Virus record (IMG/VR): IMGVR_UViG_3300024520_000149
Span: 1 to 43,869 of that record
DNA from: a virus
Direction: 5' to 3' (one strand)
Length of the DNA stretch: 43,869 bases
Positions 1 to 6,164 of this stretch are shown piece after piece. Position 1 is the stretch's first letter. The number at the start of each line of letters is the position of its first letter. The notes below the pieces were generated by a model. That model did no database searches and was not told the DNA's origin. It saw only the letters and a list, made by a program, of their open reading frames with translations. The position numbers were made by a program, and so were the translations under genes.

Positions 1-167
1 TGAGGTCATACTAAGTAAATATACTAATACTAAACAAGGGGATTAACTGCGTTATTACTATTGAGTGCCAGCTCATACTCTAGTAGATTCTATCAACATT
101 CCAACCTCCCCACGTTTTCTTGGTTTTGTACTTGCGCCCTAACTTTTTACCTAGGTCGTAAGCCATG

Positions 168-422
168 TTAGACAGCGGGGATTTTAGGCGGTACTCTTCT
201 CTTAAAATTTTTGTATGCTCCCCTTTTTGTATGCTCCCCTATTTCCATGCCTAGCACTTTCTTGTATCCAGCAGAGTTCTTTAGATGAGCACTACGACCT
301 TTTGGTTTTTCGCCGTGTTCTACTATAAGTTTTGCAGTTTGTGCCAACTCTATTAGCTTGACACTCTCTTCTGTACTCTCCGCCTGCGCCACAACTAGAT
401 TATTTTGCATTGCATACTTCAT
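168..422 (-). CDS. hypothetical protein, 84 aa
   Basis: I do not recognise this small basic protein. It starts MKYAMQNNLVVAQAESTEES and has a predicted helical N-terminal half and a Lys/Arg-rich C-terminal half. Its ATG overlaps the stop of the upstream 39-aa gene (ATGA), so it is translationally coupled within the leftward operon. A tandem 16-nt repeat lies in its 3' part (about 209-241). The copy at 43229-43396 keeps the first 38 or so residues, but a 182-nt deletion shifts the frame and gives a different, shorter C-terminus, so only the N-terminal part seems constrained. Confidence 0.65.
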   Translation of the reverse strand: MKYAMQNNLVVAQAESTEESVKLIELAQTAKLIVEHGEKPKGRSAHLKNSAGYKKVLGMEIGEHTKRGAYKNFKRRVPPKIPAV

Positions 423-538
423 ACTTCTGCATGTTTACTGTTAAGCTCGTCTAACGCTTGTCGAACCTCCTCGATAGGGAGGTGTTTGTTAGCTTCAAAG
501 TATTCTGCTATCGCCACATTTTTGTCTGTATCATTCAT
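419..538 (-). CDS. small hypothetical protein, 39 aa
   Basis: This reading frame encodes MNDTDKNVAIAEYFEANKHL and onward, ending KHAEV. It is supported by the diverged copy at 43393-43506, which keeps the pattern IAxxFEANK..P(I/L)EEVR.xLD(E/D)..SKHAEV. Conservation at the protein level despite nucleotide changes indicates a real gene. It is a helical acidic peptide of unknown function, and its stop codon overlaps the start of the next gene leftwards. Confidence 0.7.
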   Translation of the reverse strand: MNDTDKNVAIAEYFEANKHLPIEEVRQALDELNSKHAEV

Positions 539-573
539 GGTTAGAAGTATATTCATTAGTTAAAATAAGTCAA

Positions 574-720
574 CTACTTATTAATATACCTCCTAATGAA
601 GTAGGAGATCGATTGTGGACTTTTCTTTAGAACCCTAGCTATATCTACGTTCTTGACACCCGCTCTTTTCATAGCTCTGATGCGATCTATTACTCGTAGT
701 TGTACTGGACGACCCATCAT
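574..720 (-). CDS. small helix-turn-helix DNA-binding protein, 48 aa
   Basis: The protein starts MMGRPVQLRVIDRIRAMKRA and continues with a segment (VKNVDIARVLKKSPQSISYFI) resembling a single helix-turn-helix: a first helix, a turn and a recognition helix with SPQSISYFI. It is very basic. The second copy (43581-43727) is almost identical, ending IKK instead of INK. A role as transcriptional regulator of the divergent early region is inferred from the fold and the position. An alternative start is the second Met (717). No repressor-sized regulator was found elsewhere. Confidence 0.75.
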   Translation of the reverse strand: MMGRPVQLRVIDRIRAMKRAGVKNVDIARVLKKSPQSISYFIRRYINK

Positions 721-756
721 TCACATTATTATATAACTTCTTTCAAAGAAAGCAAC

Positions 757-1002
757 TTACTTTGTGTAAGTTAGAACCGTGTAGGTTCCAATGAAGACAC
801 CTAGCGCGTACATAAAGACCCCCAGTGTTCCGTAGCGGGCGATGTTCTGAATGATTGAAACGATTATCAACATACTTACCATTGTTTCTATGAACATCAG
901 ACTCGCTGCAAGACTGGGACTCTTGTGTGAGATAGCACGAATACTCGCAGCTCCGATGGCTGCGATGATAACTCCCCCCATTAAGTAAAAGAATAATTCC
1001 AT
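757..1002 (-). CDS. small integral membrane protein, 81 aa
   Basis: The product begins MELFFYLMGGVIIAAIGAAS and has three hydrophobic stretches: residues about 3-21, 35-52 and 58-77. They are separated by short polar turns (ISHKSPS, NIARYG). The open frame extends upstream, but that extension overlaps the preceding gene in another frame and reads as Arg-rich nonsense, so the internal ATG at 1002 is chosen. A partial second copy (43764-43869) confirms the C-terminus. It could be a holin or another early membrane effector; nothing in the sequence decides this. Confidence 0.7.
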   Translation of the reverse strand: MELFFYLMGGVIIAAIGAASIRAISHKSPSLAASLMFIETMVSMLIIVSIIQNIARYGTLGVFMYALGVFIGTYTVLTYTK

Positions 1003-1049
1003 ATCTGAGTTATGGGGAGGAGCAGCCGTAGCTGCATCCCCCCGACGGC

Positions 1050-1349
1050 TCAAACGTCGAACTCGCCATTTTTGACCCCATCTACGAAGATCCGCCATTC
1101 TTCCTTGTTGAATATCAGAGTTGTCTTCGTTGGGTCTTTGGTGTCGCGTACCTTCACGTGCCGTTCCGTCTTCTTGACGGAGACACAGTAGTGGACACCT
1201 GGTTTGCTTCCCGATGGGCATACGAAACCGTCTTCGGTGACTTTGTGGCCGAGGGCGATGCGTCGCTTCTCAGCACTTGTCATACCTGGAAGGTATCTTT
1301 CCATCTCTTTTGTGATTGTCAGGTCGCGTTTCAAGGTACTTCTCCTCAT
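1050..1349 (-). CDS. DUF397-like domain protein, 99 aa
   Basis: The C-terminal half carries a pattern I recognise from DUF397 proteins: a Cys-Val-Ser strand (HYCVSVKK), then VRDTKDP, then FNKEEWRIFVDGVKNGEFD. The family is usually described from actinobacteria and some small-genome bacteria, and its function is unknown. The N-terminal half is basic and helical. The ATG at 1349 is preferred to the GTG at 1382, because a promoter with a -10 at 1373-1378 would start transcription between the two. It is the first gene of the leftward operon. The DUF397 assignment comes from motif memory. Confidence 0.65.
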   Translation of the reverse strand: MRRSTLKRDLTITKEMERYLPGMTSAEKRRIALGHKVTEDGFVCPSGSKPGVHYCVSVKKTERHVKVRDTKDPTKTTLIFNKEEWRIFVDGVKNGEFDV

Positions 1350-1372
1350 AAGGCGGGATTGCCTATATAAGC

Positions 1373-1401
1373 TATATAACACAGGACGGAGGCAAAGTCA
1401 A
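1373..1401 (-). promoter_or_regulatory. leftward sigma70-type promoter
   Basis: On the minus strand TTGACT (1396-1401) is followed after 17 nt by TATATA (1373-1378). It is placed to transcribe the leftward operon beginning at the ATG at 1349. It lies back to back with a rightward promoter whose -35 starts at 1403, so the two would compete for polymerase. Confidence 0.55.
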
Positions 1402-1402
1402 G

Positions 1403-1431
1403 TGAACAAATTGGGAGGGGTGTGTTATTAT
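1403..1431 (+). promoter_or_regulatory. rightward promoter for the structured RNA and early operon
   Basis: TGAACA (1403-1408), a 17-nt spacer and TATTAT (1426-1431). The predicted start, near 1438, coincides with the first nucleotide of an 11-bp RNA helix, which supports both calls. The -35 box is weak (4 of 6). Confidence 0.4.
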
Positions 1432-1437
1432 TTATGG

Positions 1438-2030
1438 ATGACTAGTGCGATAATCAAAACTGTATCTTACGTTGGACGCGGAACAGCACTAGTCATTAGT
1501 TCCGTTTCCAACATAGGGTGCAGTTTTTTTAATACCCGCGCTTAACTGTGTGGGTTTTGTGTGTTCTTTGAAGGGAGTGTGTCATTTAACACGCTATAAG
1601 GGAGGGGATGATATAGCCCCCGACGTTGTACACACTCCCTTCAGAGAATACACACAGTTCATTAGTAAAGTTGAGGTCGTTGGAGAACCATTCAATCTTC
1701 GGATTGGGGTCGGCCAACTCCCGTGACCTCTACCTTGCTAATAAGCAAGATAATTCGATTAATAGTTGCAAGTGATGGTATCTTTTTCTCTTAGGAGTTT
1801 TTACACCATCAAAGTATCAGTACGGTGGATTGTGCTACATAGATGTCTTGGGAAGACACACTAGGCTGATGTTAAGAGGATGTGGGGTTAAGGTCCCCGA
1901 CCGCTGGTTCCGAAAGGAGGGATACTTGCAACGAAAGGTTAATGCCAGCCGACCTAACTTTTTTGATACATATTACCGCCGTTGTCTTACGGTGGAGGGA
2001 TAGTTTTATCTAACCTTTGAGGGGTAAATT
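1438..2030 (+). ncRNA. large structured RNA candidate with pseudoknot
   Basis: This stretch of about 650 nt without a plausible gene is dense in paired segments on the plus strand. Helices: 1438-1448 with 1486-1496 (11 bp, perfect); 1471-1484 with 1499-1512 (13 of 14), which crosses the first helix and so makes a pseudoknot; 1457-1463 with 1521-1527; 1534-1541 with 1548-1555; 1571-1582 with 1630-1641 (12 bp, perfect), extended by 1559-1570 with 1642-1655; 1673-1678 with 1725-1730; 1773-1779 with 1805-1811; 1887-1895 with 1951-1958; 1976-1982 with 1989-1995. Small stems capped by a cUUCGg tetraloop (1693-1706) and a GAAA tetraloop (1908-1919) favour the plus strand. Known large phage RNAs (GOLLD, ROOL) are possible relatives, but I cannot assign a family. 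Confidence 0.6.
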
Positions 2031-2036
2031 AATACC

Positions 2037-2246
2037 GTGAGTAGAGTAAAACCTTACGTAGCTATAGGGGATGGGGATGTTTGTCCTAAGTGTACTAACC
2101 CTATGCAAAGAAGAGAACATAAAGAATTAAAGGAGAAACAGAAAAACGCGCCTTACTATTTTGAGATGTGGGATTACTGTAGACCTTGTAGGCATGTTCA
2201 ACATCACGAAGAATTTAAGGTATATAATAAGAACCAAAAGAAATGA
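2037..2246 (+). CDS. small zinc-ribbon protein, 69 aa
   Basis: It starts with GTG, with GAGGGG about 15 nt upstream. Two CxxC knuckles, CPKC near residue 16 and CRPC near residue 41, suggest one zinc site, followed by a His-rich segment (HVQHHEEF). The protein is basic. It is the first gene after the structured RNA and overlaps the next gene by 4 nt (ATGA). Small zinc proteins of this type are common in phage early operons; the function is unknown. Confidence 0.7.
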   Translation: MSRVKPYVAIGDGDVCPKCTNPMQRREHKELKEKQKNAPYYFEMWDYCRPCRHVQHHEEFKVYNKNQKK

Positions 2247-2581
2247 AAAAACAGAGTAAGAAAAAGAGGAAAGAACAAGCGAGAAGGGGCAGTCTAATAA
2301 AAGACAGGTCTGAAACCAAAGTAGCTTTTAAGAAGTTGGTTCAACTTGATAGGCGTTTTTACGAAGAAAACACTCGCATTTACCTTCAAAAGCACAAAAT
2401 GGATTGGGACAACCTCCAAGACAACAAGTGTCCGCAATGTGAGTGCCAGTTAATTAAAGAAGAAAAGCTATTTATCTGCAAACATCCCGAATACACAGGC
2501 TACCTGAAACCCTTTAGGACTTCTCCTAAAAAACTAAAAAAGATTCAACAAGAATATGAAACTAATACACGGAGACAGTAA
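2243..2581 (+). CDS. zinc-ribbon protein with basic N-terminus, 112 aa
   Basis: The first 25 residues are almost all Lys, Arg and Gln, suggesting nucleic-acid contact. A zinc ribbon, CPQCEC followed by a second Cys and His (FICKHPEY), lies around residues 63-83, and the C-terminus is again Lys-rich. The start codon overlaps the previous stop, and the 3' end overlaps the methyltransferase start by 26 nt. I do not recognise a named family. Confidence 0.7.
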   Translation: MKKQSKKKRKEQARRGSLIKDRSETKVAFKKLVQLDRRFYEENTRIYLQKHKMDWDNLQDNKCPQCECQLIKEEKLFICKHPEYTGYLKPFRTSPKKLKKIQQEYETNTRRQ

Positions 2582-4235
2582 CGAAGAACTACTCAAGATT
2601 ACGGGAGTAGACACAATAATAACCGACCCGCCATACGGCCTCTCTTTCATGGGTAAGAAGTGGGATTACGATGTTCCCTCGGTACAGTTTTGGAAAGTGG
2701 CACTAGCAAGTTGTAAACCTGGAGCTACCGCACTTGTCTTTGCAGGTAGTAGAACCTCACACAGAATGGCATGTAACATGGAAGACGCAGGGTGGATTCT
2801 AAAAGACACTATCATGTGGTTATATGGCTCAGGATTTCCTAAAGCTACTGATATAAGTAAGCAGTTTGATAAGACTCAAGGGTTAAAAAGGACAGGGATA
2901 ATTAAGACAGACGGAAGTGGCTCTGGTGAAATAAGAACAACAAGTGATAGAGAACGCCAACTAGAAACCACTTACGAAACAGGAGAGCCAGTATCAGACG
3001 AAGCAAAACTATGGAACGGCTGGAAATCACACGGTCTTAAACCAGCCTACGAACCTATCATAGTAGCCATGAAGCCTAATGATGGTACTTACGCCAACAA
3101 CGCCCTTAAACATGGTGTGAGTGGTTTGAATATAGATGGTGGGAGGATAGGGATGAGTGAAGAAGATTATAAAAAAAGCAGTCGTCCTAATTTTGATGGA
3201 ACAGACAAAACTACTGATGGTGATAGTGTTTTTGGAACTACATACATGAGGGGTGAACTAAGTAAACAAGGTAGATTCCCAGCAAATTTATTGTTGTCGT
3301 GTGAGTGTGAAATGCCAAAATCCCGTCAACATAGTGCGGAAAACTCCACACCACTCGGGGATTCTGGTCTTGTTACCCAAGAGTATCACGAAGAGAACTG
3401 CCCAGTCAAGATGTTAGATGAGCAGAGTGGGGAAAGAAAAGGGTGGGCTGGTCAAAATCACAGCAATTTTAATCCTTATGGAGGTAACGCACTACAAGAA
3501 AGCAAGACTGAAAGAAGTGGCTATCACAAAGGTTTCAACGACAAGGGTGGGGCGAGCAGATTTTTTTATTGTGCGAAAAGTTCAAAACGTGAACGAAACA
3601 ATGGGCTTGACTGTACCCTTACCGTCAAGTACAATAGTGGTATATGCAAAGAAGACAATATGGTAGCGGTTCAGTTACTAAAAAAGGTTACATACGATAC
3701 GGAAACCGTGAGTTTCAACATAGACGAGTCTGGCGAAAACATCATGGCGCTGTGCCACAAGGATTCTTTATCTACCATATTAACCACGACAAACAAGACA
3801 ATAGAATTGAAAACCTTGAACTCGTTACGGCACTTCATCACAAGCGGATTCATTCAGGGTGCGAACTCCGAGGTGGAGAGTGGTGGAAGCCCTGCCGAAA
3901 GTGTGGAGAGTTTAAGCAAGTGGCTACTGACTACTACAAACGGAAATCAGGAATCAGCCCGTGGTGTAAGCAATGCTGTATTAGAAATGCTGTTGACAAT
4001 AAAATACGAAGAAAACTGGAGTCCACTGACAAACATACATAGTACAGTTAAACCCCTAGCCCTTATGGAATACTTAGTTAAACTCACAGCCACCCCCACT
4101 GGTGGTACTGTCCTAGACCCCTTTATGGGAAGCGGAACCACGGGCATCGCTTGTAAGAACCAAGGTAGAGACTTCATAGGAATTGAGCTAGACGAGGAGT
4201 ATTATGAGATTGCTAAAGCACGAATCGGCATATGA
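2556..4235 (+). CDS. beta-class DNA methyltransferase with an inserted HNH-coding segment
   Basis: The N-terminal region holds motif IV, TDPPYGLSFMG (around residue 24). The C-terminal region holds HSTVKP, then DPFMGSGTTG (motif I) and FIGIELDEEYYEIA. This IV-before-I order is that of beta-class N6-adenine or N4-cytosine methyltransferases. The conserved block FFYCAKSSKRERNNGLD (about 336-352) normally lies a short linker away from the NxHPTVKP block, but here about 140 codons intervene. That stretch reads as low-quality Ser/Thr/Leu-rich sequence and exactly contains a 132-codon HNH gene in another frame. The methyltransferase frame stays open throughout, so the enzyme may still be made with a long inserted loop. 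It could modify phage DNA against restriction. Confidence 0.88.
   Translation: MKLIHGDSNEELLKITGVDTIITDPPYGLSFMGKKWDYDVPSVQFWKVALASCKPGATALVFAGSRTSHRMACNMEDAGWILKDTIMWLYGSGFPKATDISKQFDKTQGLKRTGIIKTDGSGSGEIRTTSDRERQLETTYETGEPVSDEAKLWNGWKSHGLKPAYEPIIVAMKPNDGTYANNALKHGVSGLNIDGGRIGMSEEDYKKSSRPNFDGTDKTTDGDSVFGTTYMRGELSKQGRFPANLLLSCECEMPKSRQHSAENSTPLGDSGLVTQEYHEENCPVKMLDEQSGERKGWAGQNHSNFNPYGGNALQESKTERSGYHKGFNDKGGASRFFYCAKSSKRERNNGLDCTLTVKYNSGICKEDNMVAVQLLKKVTYDTETVSFNIDESGENIMALCHKDSLSTILTTTNKTIELKTLNSLRHFITSGFIQGANSEVESGGSPAESVESLSKWLLTTTNGNQESARGVSNAVLEMLLTIKYEENWSPLTNIHSTVKPLALMEYLVKLTATPTGGTVLDPFMGSGTTGIACKNQGRDFIGIELDEEYYEIAKARIGI
3644..4042 (+). CDS. HNH homing endonuclease nested in the methyltransferase gene
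   Basis: This 132-aa product is read in a different frame from the methyltransferase around it. It has the HNH_3-type core: RRVWRKHHG, an IYHINHDKQDNRIENLELVT block with the catalytic His and Asn pattern, then HHKRIHSG. A four-Cys zinc element follows (CRKCGEF ... CKQCC). The stop codon TAG sits inside the codons for His-Ser of the HSTVKP motif, so the insert ends flush with conserved host-gene sequence. It is probably a mobile homing endonuclease whose target is the uninterrupted methyltransferase gene. An intron is an alternative I could not confirm. Confidence 0.85.
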   Translation: MQRRQYGSGSVTKKGYIRYGNREFQHRRVWRKHHGAVPQGFFIYHINHDKQDNRIENLELVTALHHKRIHSGCELRGGEWWKPCRKCGEFKQVATDYYKRKSGISPWCKQCCIRNAVDNKIRRKLESTDKHT

Positions 4236-4435
4236 AACTACCACCACTATCTAAATTCAAAGTAGACACTAGAGAAGAACATATTATCTTAGGGGAAGAA
4301 CTTTCTGAATATTACAAGAAGAACTTGTATTGGGTAGCGTGGAAGTACCGTGTTAAGGATATAAAAGAGAAGTTTCTTGAATTAAAGAAAGCGGGGGACA
4401 AAGAGTTCAAACATTTAATGCAGAAACTAAAATGA
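4232..4435 (+). CDS. hypothetical protein, 67 aa
   Basis: A small helical, Lys/Glu-rich protein of unknown function. It overlaps the methyltransferase stop by 4 nt and the next start by 4 nt. Its last codons (HLMQKLK and stop) and the following start context are repeated 553 nt downstream, on the other side of the MetRS-fragment gene, implying that the latter was inserted exactly at this gene boundary. Confidence 0.65.
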   Translation: MKLPPLSKFKVDTREEHIILGEELSEYYKKNLYWVAWKYRVKDIKEKFLELKKAGDKEFKHLMQKLK

Positions 4436-4436
4436 A
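4411..4436 (+). repeat. direct repeat flanking the MetRS fragment, left copy
   Basis: This 26-nt segment matches 4964-4989 at 23 of 26 positions. It covers the last codons of the 67-aa gene, its stop codon and the overlapping ATG of the next gene. The right copy has the same role in front of the NinG-like gene. Confidence 0.85.
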
Positions 4437-4962
4437 ACGCAAAATCAAGCGCAGAGTCAACACTGGAACAGACGCAACACGTTACTTACTTTTGCGTCAC
4501 ATCCACCCAGCGGATGATACGGATATAACTTGGGAGCGTCTTGACGAGTGGTATACTGCCAATTTGGTTAATGGTCTTGGGAACTTTATTGCGCGGGTCA
4601 TGAAAATGGCTGAGTCTAATCTAGACGACCCTGTTTTTGTGGATGACACAGAAAGGAACGAAAGGTTAATCCTAACCACAGGCTTGGGAAACCTGATTGA
4701 AGAGTTTAAATTTAACGAAGCTTTAGACAAGATTTGGGGGGAGATATCAGAGGCAGACAAAGAGATAGAAACCAAAAAACCTTATAGGTTGTTAAAGAGC
4801 AACCCAGAAGAAGCTAAGGAGATAATTAGGGGTCTTGTAAAGAAGTTACACAGAATCGCTGTCTTGTTGGAGGCGTTCATGCCGGACACTTCTCAGATAA
4901 TTTACCAAGCGATAAGGGAAAACAGGAAACCAGATAATTTATTTCCCCGTTTGGGGGAGTGA
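4432..4962 (+). CDS. methionyl-tRNA synthetase anticodon-binding domain fragment, 176 aa
   Basis: The sequence aligns by eye with the C-terminal all-helical anticodon-binding domain of MetRS: GTDATRYLLLRHI at the start (the segment just after KMSKS in full enzymes), TANLVNGLGNFIARVMKMAE, FNEALDKIWGEISEADK, AVLLEAFMPDTSQ and a terminal LFPRLGE. The catalytic Rossmann domain, with HIGH and KMSKS, is absent. Stand-alone, it cannot activate methionine; it could bind tRNA-Met or interact with host MetRS. Near-identical 26-nt direct repeats flank it, marking an insertion. It is tightly coupled (ATGA) to the upstream gene, so it is expressed. The family identification is strong; the function is inference. 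Confidence 0.85.
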   Translation: MKRKIKRRVNTGTDATRYLLLRHIHPADDTDITWERLDEWYTANLVNGLGNFIARVMKMAESNLDDPVFVDDTERNERLILTTGLGNLIEEFKFNEALDKIWGEISEADKEIETKKPYRLLKSNPEEAKEIIRGLVKKLHRIAVLLEAFMPDTSQIIYQAIRENRKPDNLFPRLGE

Positions 4963-4963
4963 C

Positions 4964-4989
4964 ACATTTAATGCAGAAGTTGAAATGAA
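4964..4989 (+). repeat. direct repeat flanking the MetRS fragment, right copy
   Basis: Right-hand copy of 4411-4436. It still reads HLMQKLK and stop in one frame, a relic of the 3' end of the 67-aa gene, and supplies the overlapping ATG of the following gene. This suggests that the ancestral order was 67-aa gene directly followed by the NinG-like gene. Confidence 0.8.
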
Positions 4990-5374
4990 GAAGGTTAAAA
5001 GGAAAAAGCCAACTGTAAGCAAGCTCAAAAAAAAGTTATGGAAAGTTTTTACTCTTTACATCAAGAATCGTGATAAGTGGACATGCTTTACGTGTGGTAG
5101 GCAAGCTAAGGGGGCGGGCATGCACAGCGGACATTACATAGCAAAGTCAGTCGGAGGACTTGCACTTTACTTTCATGAAAAGAATGTCAATGCTCAATGC
5201 TATCACTGCAACATAGACCTCTCGGGTAATTCGGATGTCTATATTCAGAAACTTATAGGGAAGTACGGCGAAGAAGTTATTGACGAGATACGACTCTTGC
5301 GCCAAGAAATAACGAAATGGACAATACAAGATTACGAAGAAAAGATTTTGTTTTATCAAGACAGGTTGAAGTAA
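4985..5374 (+). CDS. NinG/Rap-like recombination protein, 129 aa
   Basis: The domain resembles lambda NinG: a Lys-rich N-terminus, YIKNRDKWTCFTCGRQ, then GMHSGHYIAKSVGG, LYFHEKNVNAQCYHCNIDLSGN and a helical tail. The CxxC, HSGH and CxxC-like residues form the zinc/HNH-related core of NinG proteins, which act in phage recombination on branched DNA. It closes the early block before a gap of about 70 nt with a promoter for the sugar operon. Length is shorter than lambda NinG (about 200 aa). Confidence 0.8.
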   Translation: MKKVKRKKPTVSKLKKKLWKVFTLYIKNRDKWTCFTCGRQAKGAGMHSGHYIAKSVGGLALYFHEKNVNAQCYHCNIDLSGNSDVYIQKLIGKYGEEVIDEIRLLRQEITKWTIQDYEEKILFYQDRLK

Positions 5375-5396
5375 ATAGAACACTATAAAAAGGAGG

Positions 5397-5426
5397 TAGA
5401 CAAGCTAATAGAAAGTACGGTAAAAT
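5397..5426 (+). promoter_or_regulatory. candidate promoter of the sugar operon
   Basis: TAGACA (5397-5402), an 18-nt spacer and TAAAAT (5421-5426), located in the only gap between the early block and the sugar genes, 21 nt before the first start codon. The sequence AAAGGAGG at 5389-5396 is too far from the ATG to act as its ribosome site. Confidence 0.35.
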
Positions 5427-5447
5427 AAAACAAAGCCTACCCAAACC

Positions 5448-6164
5448 ATGGACGCTAAGATTTCTAAAATTAAAAAAGACGTTCTTAATGCAAGTTACGC
5501 AGCGGGCGCATGTCACATAGGTTCAGCCTTATCTTGTGTTTCAATATTAGTTCCTCTCCTTTACAGCAAAAAAGATGAGGACATTTTTATATTTGGCAAA
5601 GCCTCGGGAGTGGCCACTTTCTATGCAATCCTTGCCGACCAAGGGCTCTTCCGCAAAGAAAACCTTCCGTTATTCTTGAAAAGATACCCACTTCCTTCTA
5701 AAGTAGTTCCTGGAGTTATACATTCTGTAGGTTCCATGGGACACGGTTTATCGGTTGCAGCGGGTTTGGCATACGCAGACCGAACAAGAAATGTTTACGT
5801 TCTCCTAAGTGACGGAGAGTGCCAAGAGGGTTCGACTTACGAGGCTTGCCTGTTCGCAGGACAACATGATTTAACTAACTTACATGTAATTGTTGACAAT
5901 AACGGACTACAAGCAGGTGGAAGAACTTGTGACATATTAAACTTAACAGACACTTTCGAGTTTATGTGTAAAGCACTACCTAACTGTCAGGTTGTAAAAA
6001 CAGTAAAGGGGGATGGTGTGGCCAGATTTGAGAATGACTATACCTGGCACTATAAGAATTTAGATGATAAAATCCTAAAGGAAGCCCTAGAAGATATTGA
6101 TGACCCCCAAAAATACGAAAAAAGGAGGAAATTTTACGATAAAAAAGGAGTGTCAACACTGTAA
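5448..6164 (+). CDS. transketolase-like N-terminal (TPP-binding) subunit, 238 aa
   Basis: The sequence follows the TPP-binding half of transketolase: GACHIGSALSCVSIL near the start, GSMGHGLSVAAGLAYA, then LLSDGECQEGSTYEACLFAGQ and IVDNNG, the GDGx(~25)NN-type TPP/Mg site. It would pair with the C-terminal subunit at 6712-7176 to move a two-carbon ketol unit, here probably for a sugar precursor. The conserved part ends near KEALEDI (about residue 217); the last 20 residues are supplied by the start of the inserted HNH gene. A second, diverged copy of the 3' end survives downstream (6653-6715). Confidence 0.87.
   Translation: MDAKISKIKKDVLNASYAAGACHIGSALSCVSILVPLLYSKKDEDIFIFGKASGVATFYAILADQGLFRKENLPLFLKRYPLPSKVVPGVIHSVGSMGHGLSVAAGLAYADRTRNVYVLLSDGECQEGSTYEACLFAGQHDLTNLHVIVDNNGLQAGGRTCDILNLTDTFEFMCKALPNCQVVKTVKGDGVARFENDYTWHYKNLDDKILKEALEDIDDPQKYEKRRKFYDKKGVSTL

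Larger units (their letters stand above)
1..862. repeat. terminal overlap of contig, first copy
   Basis: Positions 1-862 align with 43157-43869. The first 127 nt match essentially base for base. Copy 1 then carries 182 nt (about 128-309) that copy 2 lacks, with the 8-mer ttggtttt at both edges of the missing piece, and copy 2 has extra sequence near 43507-43575. The rest is roughly 90% identical by eye. The differing ends suggest that a circular or terminally redundant genome was assembled from two population variants. True paralogous duplication is the less likely alternative. Confidence 0.85.

Noticed and set aside
757-1221. 154-aa extended form of the membrane protein
   Set aside because: The extra 73 residues overlap the upstream gene in another frame and are Arg/Gly-rich nonsense.
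1158-1545. Plus-strand frames opposite the DUF397-like gene
   Set aside because: They are antisense to a gene with recognisable motifs, and their end lies in the pseudoknotted RNA region.
1942-1951. Ten-base match ATGCCAGCCG between the first RNA region and 40461-40470
   Set aside because: Too short to show relatedness and lies in different structural contexts.
3600-4045. Intein in the methyltransferase
   Set aside because: No Cys/Ser start with block A/B sequence or HN-Cys/Ser/Thr end at the junctions, and the homing domain is in a different frame.
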